Shown: positions 1 through 8,166, numbered from the stretch's first letter. The stretch is DNA of 10,765 bases from Ruminococcus sp. UBA5129 (GCA_002414125.1 DHYN01000049.1:6542-17306), one strand, 5' to 3'. Notes: generated by a model not told the origin, from the sequence alone. Program-made: numbers and translations.

Positions 1-13
1 ACTGTTTTTTATG

Positions 14-42
14 CTGATCGGTATTATACTTGCTTCGATCAG
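14..42. repeat. Inverted repeat spanning the last stop codon
   Basis: CTGATCG (14-20) and CGATCAG (36-42) are perfect 7-bp complements around a 15-nt loop, and the second arm contains the TGA of the 412-residue prepilin gene. On the minus strand the sequence after it (CATAAAAAACAGT) has no T-run, so it is not a standard intrinsic terminator. A TATAAT on the minus strand (28-23) inside the loop has no -35 partner. The operon may continue beyond the window. Confidence 0.4.
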
Positions 43-1277
43 TTGATCTCGTCAGTGTAGTTGTACACGAAATAGATGTTCTTTTGGGGGTCGGCTGTAA
101 TCGGGTTACTGCTGCCAGCAGGAACAACAGAAGTACCGATCGTGAACGCCTTTGCCGCATCCTGAGCTCTGATATTTATCACGGGATTGTTAGAGGCATC
201 CAGAGTCATTTTTCCATCCACCGTACCGCAGTATGGTCTCTGAACAATGTTTCCGGCTCTTCTGTTGATGTTCATCAGCGGAAGATTTATTACTGTAGCA
301 GCCGCCGGCTTATCAAAAGGCGTATAGCTTATCGGATCGCCTTCATCATTCGTATTATAAACCAATGATGGAACTGTACCCTGTGTTTTTGAAGTAAGAA
401 CCGTTATTGAAAAATTGTACGAATTGATATCAAGCTCTTTTTCCTCATAATCGCTCTTGAATACAATACCCTCATCCACATTCATAAGATCAGTAGCGCC
501 AAGCACATAACTGAAAGTATAGTGGCTGTCTGCTGCGTTAAAATACGCCTCATTTATAGCCTGCTTTGAAGCCGGGATCATATTGGTTTTGATCGGAATA
601 TATGAATCAAACGGAACCTCACGAAGAGTAATGTTACCGTTATGAGTAATATCGCCGTCAGCAATATTGTTGAGACATAATACTCTGATCTTGCCTGTTG
701 TAGATACAATATTATTGCTGCTGTCATTTGATGTAGTTATCTTATTATCCTTATTATCAAGGACGATAAACGGCTCGGGATTAAGTTCGAGCATAGCTCC
801 ATTCTTAATGTATTGAGGATGATTTGTAACGTAGTCATCGTAGTCTTTTTCCCATTTTTCCTGCTCTTTCTCGGGCTCTGTACCCTCATAGCCCTCAAGC
901 ATATGAAGCACATATTCATCCTTTGTAAAGTAATTACGACCGTTAGGATTCTTAGATACACAGTTGCTGAAATAAGTCTTTCTGTAATTCTCGACCATTT
1001 CTGCAACCATAGCATCTTCCGAGGAGTAACCCTCCGTTACATAGTTTACAACATAAACATTAAGATTCTCAGCATACTTTACCGAACCCTCAACATAATC
1101 CTGAATGGTATTAACGTAAGAATTCGTTTTCTCGCTTACGGAAGCCTTGGTCATGATCTTTGAAACAGGATCGATCAGCGAGATCGCACCTGCCATGATC
1201 CCGGAGAAGATCGCGAGAACGATAATAAGCTCGATCAATGTGAAGCCCTTGAGGGTTTTCTTGTTATTTTCATTCAT
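39..1277 (-). CDS. Large prepilin with type III signal, probable minor pilin
   Basis: A 412-residue pilin precursor. The signal is canonical: MNENNKKTLKG then FTLIELIIVLAIFSGIMAG, giving cleavage after Gly11, Phe at mature position 1 and Glu at position 5. The hydrophobic helix spans about 12-34. The ectodomain is about 380 residues, far larger than a typical 130-180-residue major pilin. It has an acidic, Tyr-rich helical insert (about 85-155, for example KEQEKWEKDYDDYV) and then a beta-rich part ending NIYFVYNYTDEIN. Three Cys are present (106, 201, 350). The ATG at 1277 follows GAGGTGAT with about 5 nt spacing, and the gap to the previous prepilin gene is 19 nt. The leader core KKTLKG is nearly identical to that of the previous prepilin, so both are probably processed by the same peptidase, encoded elsewhere. 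The ectodomain family is not recognised. A minor pilin with a binding role is more likely than a fibre-forming major pilin, given the size. Confidence 0.85.
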   Translation of the reverse strand: MNENNKKTLKGFTLIELIIVLAIFSGIMAGAISLIDPVSKIMTKASVSEKTNSYVNTIQDYVEGSVKYAENLNVYVVNYVTEGYSSEDAMVAEMVENYRKTYFSNCVSKNPNGRNYFTKDEYVLHMLEGYEGTEPEKEQEKWEKDYDDYVTNHPQYIKNGAMLELNPEPFIVLDNKDNKITTSNDSSNNIVSTTGKIRVLCLNNIADGDITHNGNITLREVPFDSYIPIKTNMIPASKQAINEAYFNAADSHYTFSYVLGATDLMNVDEGIVFKSDYEEKELDINSYNFSITVLTSKTQGTVPSLVYNTNDEGDPISYTPFDKPAAATVINLPLMNINRRAGNIVQRPYCGTVDGKMTLDASNNPVINIRAQDAAKAFTIGTSVVPAGSSNPITADPQKNIYFVYNYTDEIN

Positions 1278-1296
1278 AATATCACCTCATCAAGAC

Positions 1297-2034
1297 TTAC
1301 GTAGTCGGCTCGGTAGGAGGTTGATTGTTTCCTACCTGAATGTACTGGAGGTTAAGACCGTTGTTATACGGACTGGTCTTTCCATTCATCTTATCGTCAT
1401 ATATCTCCTGAGTGCTGTACTTTATGCCTTCAACCACACCGTCAGCATATATGTTTTTGAATTCGATAGTGTTTCCAACAGTGCCGGTATTCGTTGAATT
1501 CGCAACAACATCGGATACATAGATCTTTGCATCGACACCATCGAACGGATTTGATCTCCATTCGGCGTCATTAATGTTGAAAGACTTGTGCGTTCTTTGA
1601 ACGCCGTTTTCGTCGAAAATCTCACATACAAGCTTTGCAGATGTCTCAAAAGTTACCTTAGCTGTCCACGTAGCGCCGTCTTTTGCAAAAGTATCCACAT
1701 ATACGCCGCCCTCAGCAACAAATTTATTATCGGCATCCTTAAGCTTGTAGGTATCCTTATCGGTTGAGCTTGAATAACCCTTGATCTGGATGTTATCAGC
1801 AAGCGGAGTACCTGTGAGGTCCTTGGGATTTCCGCTCTGATCCACATAAGAATGAAGCTGATTTGCGGCATAGGGCGACTGTGTTGAAACCTTTTTCTTA
1901 AGATTTGTAGTAGCCTTTGTAAGGTTGTCGATCGTTGTGCCTGCCGTTACAAGAATAACGCCAAACACAGCAAATACTGCGATAGCTATTATGACCTCCA
2001 TGAGTGTCATGCCTTTAAGAGTTTTCTTTTTCAC
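1297..2034 (-). CDS. Prepilin with type III signal, probable minor pilin
   Basis: A 245-residue pilin precursor. The leader KKKTLKG is cut before MTLMEVIIAIAVFAVFGVI, with Glu at mature position 5 as required for methylation and assembly. The hydrophobic helix covers about residues 9-31, followed by a polar helix with NLTKATTNLKKK and a beta-rich globular domain with a single Cys (C135). The C terminus is a Pro/Thr tail (PPTEPTT). I chose the GTG at 2034. AAGGAGGTG lies at the correct distance (8 nt after AGGAGG) and the resulting leader is a normal 8 residues. An upstream in-frame ATG at 2061 would overlap the preceding gene by 14 nt, have no ribosome site, and add nine residues. The ribosome site overlaps the stop codon of the previous gene, so translation is probably coupled. 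Size and position after the platform genes resemble PilV/GspJ-like minor pilins; the globular domain is not recognised. Confidence 0.85.
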   Translation of the reverse strand: MKKKTLKGMTLMEVIIAIAVFAVFGVILVTAGTTIDNLTKATTNLKKKVSTQSPYAANQLHSYVDQSGNPKDLTGTPLADNIQIKGYSSSTDKDTYKLKDADNKFVAEGGVYVDTFAKDGATWTAKVTFETSAKLVCEIFDENGVQRTHKSFNINDAEWRSNPFDGVDAKIYVSDVVANSTNTGTVGNTIEFKNIYADGVVEGIKYSTQEIYDDKMNGKTSPYNNGLNLQYIQVGNNQPPTEPTT

Positions 2035-2047
2035 AACACTCACCTCC

Positions 2048-4549
2048 TTAATACTGGTCATAATGGCTGATTATATAAGTACCTGCGGCTGTTTTGATAT
2101 CACTCGATGATGAACTGCCGCTGCCCTCTTCACAGTAAGCCATTCGGAAGTTATTGCATGTCTTAGCCTCTTGAAGCAGAGCGCCTCCGATCCATGCATA
2201 AACCTGTGCATCTGTAGTTGTTGCGTAGGTACCGAGATACTTAGCCTTGACTTTGCCCTGAACAGCCATATCGAGAAAAGTGAACGGAAGCTTTGCAGTT
2301 CCGCTGAGCGTACAATCATTTGAACATTTAATAGTAGTTGCATCGACTCCGTACCATACTACATTGATCTTATCTGTATCATTAATAACAGCAACTTTAT
2401 TTTGATCTATCTTACCGTCATCGCCCTTGACCTGATCGTATACAAACTTTGTAACTATAGTGCTCTGATTAAGATTAAGATCTCCGATAAGAGCGATCTT
2501 AACAGGATGATCCTGATCATTGATAGCAATTACAGTTCCGGCATCGAGAGTTGCATCCTCAAAAACGAGCCATACATCATCCGAAGCGGGTTCTACCTGA
2601 ATCACCTTTTGTGAGTAAACACCTGTAAAGTATGTTGTACTTTTTACTGTTCCACCGGTATATCCTAAACCTCTGAGCTCTTCAAAAGTCTTACCGATCT
2701 TAGTTTCCATCTGATTCTGATTCTTCGGATAAATAGTTGTATCAAAGCCCTTGGGCTTGCCTGTGAGCTCATCGAGCTCGATATTAAGGCTCTCGCGGAT
2801 CTCCTGGAGAGTCTTGACGATCTTGTACTGCTCATAACCCGGTTCTCCGAGAAGAGCTTCTTTCGTCTTAGAAACAGGATATATTTGAGTATATTCCGAC
2901 GGACGAGCTGATAAATGTCTGACCGGAATGCCATTCAGTGTACCGCTACCGAATACTGTATCGGTTATTTCGATTTTATCAACAGCTACATCCTCGGGAA
3001 CTATTGTTCCAGTAGCGTCTTTGTACACTGTTTGTTCGTATGTTTCGGCATCATTAGAAGCCAACTTTAATATTTTATTGTCACTTGAGAGGAATGCACC
3101 CGGCATCCAATCCTGACCGCCTGCTTCATCCCACGCTTCTTTAGTACATCTTGTTATAACTTCGGCTTGTGGAGTAAGCGGGACAGGTTGCTGCTCCACT
3201 GTATAACCATCTTTAATAGCATTGCCTGCATAAAAATGGTCGCAGTATATAGTGCCGCCTACCTCTTTTAGCTGATTTGCAGGCGGAAGACCTGTATTCG
3301 GATCAATTTTCCCAAAGTAGATACCTCCGCCAACAACTATATCGCCGTCAACTCTTACGCTGTCAACCCCGGAAGCGTCAATTATCAGATCCTTTTCAAC
3401 TCTCACATTTCCATGGAGCTGAACTTGGTATAACTCCAACGAGCCACGAGTATATACATTACCGCCTTCTGTTTGTGGATTATTCGTCTTGTTTACCACT
3501 GAATAAGTCCAACCATAAAGCTCTTGATCTTTTGTTCCATTAATCTTATTTACAACATCATTTTTAAAGAGATATAAATCTGCCGATTTCCATTTCATAG
3601 CAGCATCTGAAAAATCAATTGATCCTGCGTAAATGTTGAATGGAGCTCCATTTCCATTTACTAACTCCATACCATTTGCGGAACCTCCGCCTTTGATTTC
3701 TCCCTCAACAAATAAATATGGAATATTGTTATGGTCAAAATCAGCAGCAGGAACATAATCTACGTTTATCAGTTTGGAGTTCTGCATAGTAAGATCACCC
3801 ATAATTACAGTTCCGGCAGGGTTCTCGTTTTCTCCGTCCATTGCATGCTTTACATTGACAATCAATCCGTCACCGGATACGACCAGATTTCCATTAATGA
3901 AATTAAGATCGGAGTTAGTTACTGTTCCGTTATTCAGAGAATAGGTATCCGCAGCTTGAAGCGCGCCAACAACAAGCGCACCGGTATATGTGCCCTCTGT
4001 CAGATCGGCCTTATTACCTCCCGCAGTCTGAAGTCCCTTAAGAGGAGACGGCTTGATCTCGTTAGGACCTTTCTTCCTGATATAAAGGGAGACGGTCTTT
4101 TCTTCCTTGCCGACCTTGGCAGTTGCCGTCACCTTAACGGTCTGGAGATTTTCCCAACCGCTGCTTGTGTAATAGTAATTGGTGTCGCCCAGTTTTTCGA
4201 CCTTGATTCGGTTATCCTCACTGGCTATGCTTCCGTCTGCTTGCTTAACATCGCAGACGAGCTTGCCCATGCCGGAACTGTCCATCTCGACATAGGGATA
4301 GATAGTTCCGGTAAGGTTAACTATAGCGCCTGCTACATCGGGGTTATGCGACATAGCTTCGGTAAAGCTTTCGATAGCTGCACGAGCCGTGTACTCAGCC
4401 TGTGAAGTGCAGTATGTCCTGTGAGCTCTCTTGTTTGCCGATGCGGCGAGCACAAGAGTTCCGGTAAGGAATATAATGAGAAGCGACATTACGCTGACAA
4501 CAGTGAACAGAACCGAACCTTTAAGTTTGCTGTTCTTATTTGTTTTCAT
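2048..4549 (-). CDS. Large PilX/GspK-like pilin with beta-rich ectodomain, putative tip protein
   Basis: An 833-residue protein not recognised to a named gene. The N terminus (KLKG then SVLFTVVSVMSLLIIF) has the positively charged stub, glycine and 20-odd hydrophobic residues of a type III prepilin signal. Cleavage would fall after Gly11. The residue at mature position 5 is Thr instead of the usual Glu, as in GspK-type tip pseudopilins. TSQAEYTARAAIESF (48-62) corresponds to the A/E-rich helix of PilX-like proteins. The rest is long and beta-rich, with repeated short turns such as INGNLVVSGD (218-227), GTVIMGDLTM (246-255), GGNVYTRGSLEL (362-373) and VRVDGDIVVGGGIYFG (398-413), suggesting a beta-helix or bactofilin/DUF7305-like stack. 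Eight Cys are present, including C742 and C746; a GSGSSSSS linker (809-816) precedes the C terminus. Codons are standard, but the middle (about 3481-3780) is AT-richer than the ends. It sits 27 nt after pilO with a modest AAGGCGG ribosome site. Likely a minor or tip pilin with an adhesive or capping role; the exact function is unknown. Confidence 0.75.
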   Translation of the reverse strand: MKTNKNSKLKGSVLFTVVSVMSLLIIFLTGTLVLAASANKRAHRTYCTSQAEYTARAAIESFTEAMSHNPDVAGAIVNLTGTIYPYVEMDSSGMGKLVCDVKQADGSIASEDNRIKVEKLGDTNYYYTSSGWENLQTVKVTATAKVGKEEKTVSLYIRKKGPNEIKPSPLKGLQTAGGNKADLTEGTYTGALVVGALQAADTYSLNNGTVTNSDLNFINGNLVVSGDGLIVNVKHAMDGENENPAGTVIMGDLTMQNSKLINVDYVPAADFDHNNIPYLFVEGEIKGGGSANGMELVNGNGAPFNIYAGSIDFSDAAMKWKSADLYLFKNDVVNKINGTKDQELYGWTYSVVNKTNNPQTEGGNVYTRGSLELYQVQLHGNVRVEKDLIIDASGVDSVRVDGDIVVGGGIYFGKIDPNTGLPPANQLKEVGGTIYCDHFYAGNAIKDGYTVEQQPVPLTPQAEVITRCTKEAWDEAGGQDWMPGAFLSSDNKILKLASNDAETYEQTVYKDATGTIVPEDVAVDKIEITDTVFGSGTLNGIPVRHLSARPSEYTQIYPVSKTKEALLGEPGYEQYKIVKTLQEIRESLNIELDELTGKPKGFDTTIYPKNQNQMETKIGKTFEELRGLGYTGGTVKSTTYFTGVYSQKVIQVEPASDDVWLVFEDATLDAGTVIAINDQDHPVKIALIGDLNLNQSTIVTKFVYDQVKGDDGKIDQNKVAVINDTDKINVVWYGVDATTIKCSNDCTLSGTAKLPFTFLDMAVQGKVKAKYLGTYATTTDAQVYAWIGGALLQEAKTCNNFRMAYCEEGSGSSSSSDIKTAAGTYIISHYDQY

Positions 4550-4576
4550 ATTATTCTACCGCCTTTCGAGTTGATA

Positions 4577-5326
4577 TTAGTCAACAACGGGCTCATCCAT
4601 TTCGTATACGGAGTAGAAGCTTATTACGAATGTTACTTCAGACTTGTCAGCATCGGGACCGATATTTGCCGGGTCGTCCTCGCCGAAAGTATAATCATCA
4701 ATAGCTACTGAGTCAATAAGTCCTGATACCTTGAGCTCCTTGATCTGATCCATGAATGCCCAGATGTTTTCCTTTGTACCCTTTGCTTTAAATCCATACT
4801 GGATAGTTTTGAGCTCTTCCTGAGTTCTTTCGCCGAGTGAATTTGAAGCGGCAAGCTGCTCATCCATTGCTGCCTGATAGTTGCCGTTAACGTCAGCGAG
4901 ATCAAACATGCTTGTTGATACTACCTCAGGCTCAACGTAGTAATAGCCGAGGGTCTTTGTTGAAAGCGATCCGAGGTCTACGTTGATGACCTCAAGCTCA
5001 CACTTGTCAATGATCGGCTGCATGTACTGGTCGAGCTTGTATGTTTTGTAAACGCCGTTCTCTTCTTCAAAGATATCGAACTTCATGAATTCAGCAGAAA
5101 CCTTCTTGCTGTCCTCATATGTTTTCTGGATCTCATCCTGAAGAGGCTTGATCTCCTTGATCTTTGCCTCAAGCTCTTCCCATTCTGCCTTGGTCTTATT
5201 TAAAGCAGCCTCATCGTCTTTGCAGTCATTTATCTTAGGTCTGATAAGTCCGAAGATACCTGCAAGTACTATAATAAATGTAAGTAAGCCGATGAGTATC
5301 GTCTTATCTCTGCTGTTCATTTTCAT
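4577..5326 (-). CDS. pilO: Type IV pilus assembly protein PilO
   Basis: The bitopic membrane protein that pairs with PilN to form the alignment complex around the PilC platform. Its 249 residues show the classic layout: a short cytoplasmic N terminus, one membrane helix (9-28), a charged coiled coil (about 34-80) and an extracytoplasmic alpha/beta domain (about 95-240). FKAKGTKENIWAFMDQI (179-195) is the recognisable core strand and helix, as seen in PilO/GspM folds. The start at 5326 is preferred over Met3 because AAAAGGAGG lies 10 nt upstream, at the end of pilMN. Only 2 nt separate it from the pilMN stop, so translation is probably coupled. At this divergence PilO and PilN are hard to tell apart from sequence alone; the call rests on layout and on the PilN part already being present in pilMN. 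No pilP or pilQ follows, as expected without an outer membrane. Confidence 0.85.
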   Translation of the reverse strand: MKMNSRDKTILIGLLTFIIVLAGIFGLIRPKINDCKDDEAALNKTKAEWEELEAKIKEIKPLQDEIQKTYEDSKKVSAEFMKFDIFEEENGVYKTYKLDQYMQPIIDKCELEVINVDLGSLSTKTLGYYYVEPEVVSTSMFDLADVNGNYQAAMDEQLAASNSLGERTQEELKTIQYGFKAKGTKENIWAFMDQIKELKVSGLIDSVAIDDYTFGEDDPANIGPDADKSEVTFVISFYSVYEMDEPVVD

Positions 5327-5328
5327 GA

Positions 5329-6945
5329 TTATTCAGCCTCCTTTTCTGCTTCAGGTGCATGATATGGGTCATTCTCTCCCTTGAGCTTTACAACGAGTGA
5401 GAACTTGACCTGCTTTTCGGCTGTGCCGCCGATAACAGTTCCGTCGGGTGCAGTGATTGAAACTGCTGTCTCCTCTGAAACTGTATAGTCTGTATATCCG
5501 ACACCGACAAACATATCTTCCTTATTGAGGTTCTCAACGAACTTAGCAGGAAGCTTCTGGGTAGGCTCGTCAACAGCATCGCATTCTACTTCAAAAGTGA
5601 TAAGACCTTCCGAATACTGAGGATCAATGATCTGATATTCATCAATGTGGAGCTCTTTGGCAGTCTCGGAAATAACATCCTCAAGCTTATCGTACTTTGA
5701 ACCGAGGATAATAGGCTGTGACTTAAATGCATCGCTTGCATTGTTGATGCTGATGCTGTAAGCATTTACCTTATCTCTCATAACATAGAGACGATCTCTG
5801 AGCTTGAGCTGAGCTGCTGTCTTGGGATCGTCGATCTTAGCCTGATACTCCTCTGTCTCGTCAACGATGTTGTTGTCCTTCACGAGGAAGTAACCGTATG
5901 TACCGCCGACAGCGAGTGTGCAGACTGCGAGTACGATGAGTGCGATAACAGGACCGCCGCCGCCGCTCTGCTTAACTGCGTTCTTGATAGCAGTCATACC
6001 ATCGGTCTCGAGGAGATTGATCTTCTCGATTTCCTTATTTCTCTTGAACATAGCGCCGATAGCGTTAGCGTACAGTGAGAATTCAAGGTTTTCGTGACCG
6101 TGGATCTGCGGAGGAACGTTGATAAGGCTTGTTGTGAGGTCGAGCTTTTCGAGCTCATCGGTAAGTCTTACATAGTCGTGAGTATCGCCGTAGAATACAA
6201 CGTTCTCGATTATCTCGCCAGTATTGCGGCTCTTGTGGAACTGGAGCATACGGAAGATATTCTCGTTAACAGCCTCGAAAACGTAATCCGCGGAGTTACC
6301 GTAGTCGGTAGCGTCGATCGAAGCGAAACGTGAGAACGAAAGCTGTCCCTGCTCATAGAGGTTGAGTGAAATGAAGTTGTTGTCGATCTGAACAGCGAGG
6401 AGCGGCATCTTCGACTTGATCTTTGTATCGGCGAGAAGCACCTTTGTGATACAGTTACAGCCGATCATTACTGATTTGAGCGGGATGCCGAGCATCTTGA
6501 ACACATCTCTGTAGCAGTTAACGATCTCATTGGGACAAGCTGTAGCGAGCACTTTGTAGAGCTGTTCATTGTTGTTGTCCTTGCCGTCAGCCTCGCCTAC
6601 GATAATATAGGATACGCAGTAGGAATCGTCGAGGTTAAGCTCAGCCTGCATCTGCTGCTTAACAACCTTCTGCAATTCCTGATTCTTTACCTTGGTAACA
6701 TTCATTTCCTTAAAAATAGTAAGGTTAGAGGAAATCGAAACGATAGCCTCTTTATCGGGCATCTTGTTCTTTTTAAGGATACCGTTGATAAGAGTTGCAA
6801 CGTTTGGAACATCTTTAACGTGACCGTTTACTATGAGTTCTTCTTCAATGTTAAGGGTAGCAGCAGAACTGATCTTGATCTTTCCGTTGCTCTCGACTCC
6901 CTTAACGACGCGTATATTTCTATCGGTAATATCAAATGAAAGCAT
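5329..6945 (-). CDS. pilMN: PilM-PilN fusion protein of the type IV pilus alignment complex
   Basis: A 538-residue protein that joins two normally separate T4P parts. Residues 1-300 look like PilM, the actin-fold cytoplasmic protein: an MLSFDITDRNIRVVKG start, a central beta-rich part with LLAVQIDNNFISLNLYEQG (182-200), and a C-terminal part ending NAIGAMFKR (294-302). An INLLE motif follows at 309-313. Free-standing PilN usually begins with INLLP, the peptide that docks into PilM, so this marks the join. A glycine stretch (328-331) and one membrane helix (332-355) come next, then a coiled segment (about 360-400) and a small extracytoplasmic alpha/beta domain (about 410-525) as in PilN. The tail is acidic. 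The layout also recalls GspL of type II secretion. The ATG at 6945 has AAGGTGG 8 nt upstream. It lies between pilC and pilO, 2 nt from the pilO start, which fits a PilMN-PilO complex linking the ATPase and PilC platform. Clostridioides difficile T4P loci carry a comparable pilMN gene. Confidence 0.88.
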   Translation of the reverse strand: MLSFDITDRNIRVVKGVESNGKIKISSAATLNIEEELIVNGHVKDVPNVATLINGILKKNKMPDKEAIVSISSNLTIFKEMNVTKVKNQELQKVVKQQMQAELNLDDSYCVSYIIVGEADGKDNNNEQLYKVLATACPNEIVNCYRDVFKMLGIPLKSVMIGCNCITKVLLADTKIKSKMPLLAVQIDNNFISLNLYEQGQLSFSRFASIDATDYGNSADYVFEAVNENIFRMLQFHKSRNTGEIIENVVFYGDTHDYVRLTDELEKLDLTTSLINVPPQIHGHENLEFSLYANAIGAMFKRNKEIEKINLLETDGMTAIKNAVKQSGGGGPVIALIVLAVCTLAVGGTYGYFLVKDNNIVDETEEYQAKIDDPKTAAQLKLRDRLYVMRDKVNAYSISINNASDAFKSQPIILGSKYDKLEDVISETAKELHIDEYQIIDPQYSEGLITFEVECDAVDEPTQKLPAKFVENLNKEDMFVGVGYTDYTVSEETAVSITAPDGTVIGGTAEKQVKFSLVVKLKGENDPYHAPEAEKEAE

Positions 6946-6966
6946 TTATCTTTCCACCTTTCCGTA

Positions 6967-8166
6967 TTATTCGTTCTCGATACTCTCGAATGAGCCGTAG
7001 AGTGCGGGGTAAATACCACAAACAACCATAGCGATGATTACGCCCATGAAAATGACAAGTACAGGCTGAATCATACTTACAAGACGCTGTACTGCGGCAT
7101 CTGATTCTTCCTCATAGTAATCCGAAGTTTTTTCAAGGATCGAATCAAGCGCGCCGGCTTCCTCGCCGACATAAATAACAGAACAGAACATCGGTTCAAA
7201 CACTTCGGTTCTTGTTATTGCAGCCGAAAGAGTTTCACCCTGTTTAACTTCGTCAACAACGTCAAGGAATTTTTCATCAATATAAGAGTTTCCAAGAATT
7301 TTGGAGGCTCTTTCCAGACATTCTACCATAGGAATACCGCTTGAATAAAGCGATGAAAGAGTACGTGCAAAACGTCCGGTATAAATTTTTGTAATAAGCG
7401 GTCCGAAACCGGGTCCTTTAATTATCAATCTGTCGAACTTAAATCTTATGCTCGGCACTTTAAGAGCGTATCTGATACCAAAGAACAAGCCGACAACAAT
7501 AGCGATCAAAAGGATATACTTTTCTCTGAAAAAATCGGATATAGCCGCCATTACCTTTGTAAGGAACGGCATCTTTGATTTGTCCTCAAACATATCAATG
7601 AAGGTCGGCATAATGAATGTAAAGAGGAAGATCACGACTACAACACACAGTACAAGGAGTATTATAGGATAAATCATAGCGCCCTTGATCGTATTTTTCA
7701 GCTTATTTTCCTTACTGTAATGATCCGACATTCGCTGCATGATAATGTCCAGCGAACCGCTGGCCTCACCGGCTCCGACCATTGAGATAAGAAAGTCGGG
7801 GAATGTACCGGCATGCATTTCAAGAGTTGATGAAAAAGATTCGCCCTTTTGGACGTTTTCGTAGATATCCTGCCAGATAGCTCTTGCTTTTTCGTTTTCC
7901 TGTTCTTTAACCAGAATGTCGATTGATTTTACAAGTGTAAGACCAGAAGTAAGCATCGCGCTGAGCTGTCTGCAGCAAAATGCAAGCTCCTTTGTCGAAA
8001 ACTTGTACATTGTTTTTGAATCGCCTGAATCGCTTTCCCTGTAATCCTTAACATACAAGCCTTTTTCCTTAATCTTTTTCAGAAATTCCTGTTCGGTTTC
8101 GGCATTAATAATACCCTTAACTTGTTTGTTTCTGGCATCCTGAGCTACGTAGGAAAAACTCTTCAT
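6967..8166 (-). CDS. pilC: Type IV pilus inner-membrane platform protein PilC (GspF family)
   Basis: The polytopic membrane protein on which the assembly ATPase acts to insert pilins into the growing fibre. At 399 residues it has the usual family length and two T2SSF domains (about 64-187 and 264-389). The paired repeat signatures are visible: QLSAMLTSGLTL (67-78) matched by LSSLYSSGIPM (270-280), and GAGEASGSLD (131-140) matched by VGEEAGALD (333-341). Three membrane segments lie at about 165-189, 217-235 and 364-387, with the conserved YP in IYPIIL (165-170) and IYPAL (385-389). The start is supported by GGAGGT 6 nt upstream. It is the first gene of the operon, after a strong promoter and a long leader, and 21 nt before pilMN. 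A pilB ATPase gene commonly precedes pilC in Firmicutes but is absent here. The T2SSF family alone does not separate T4P from type II secretion or competence; the following pilMN and pilO genes point to T4P. Confidence 0.93.
   Translation of the reverse strand: MKSFSYVAQDARNKQVKGIINAETEQEFLKKIKEKGLYVKDYRESDSGDSKTMYKFSTKELAFCCRQLSAMLTSGLTLVKSIDILVKEQENEKARAIWQDIYENVQKGESFSSTLEMHAGTFPDFLISMVGAGEASGSLDIIMQRMSDHYSKENKLKNTIKGAMIYPIILLVLCVVVVIFLFTFIMPTFIDMFEDKSKMPFLTKVMAAISDFFREKYILLIAIVVGLFFGIRYALKVPSIRFKFDRLIIKGPGFGPLITKIYTGRFARTLSSLYSSGIPMVECLERASKILGNSYIDEKFLDVVDEVKQGETLSAAITRTEVFEPMFCSVIYVGEEAGALDSILEKTSDYYEEESDAAVQRLVSMIQPVLVIFMGVIIAMVVCGIYPALYGSFESIENE

Noticed and set aside
1..38. Start of a further gene after the last prepilin
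   Set aside because: The 38 bases past the stop codon contain no start codon with a ribosome site on the minus strand. A next gene may exist beyond the window.
30..368. 112-codon plus-strand ORF at the left edge
   Set aside because: It is antisense to the C-terminal part of the 412-residue prepilin, with low-complexity, Arg/Ile-rich translation and no ribosome site.
3731..4405. 224-codon ORF on the plus strand opposite the large pilin-like gene
   Set aside because: It lies wholly antisense to a well-supported coding frame, has no ribosome site, and its translation has no recognisable domain. Antisense open frames are common where the real gene avoids certain codons.
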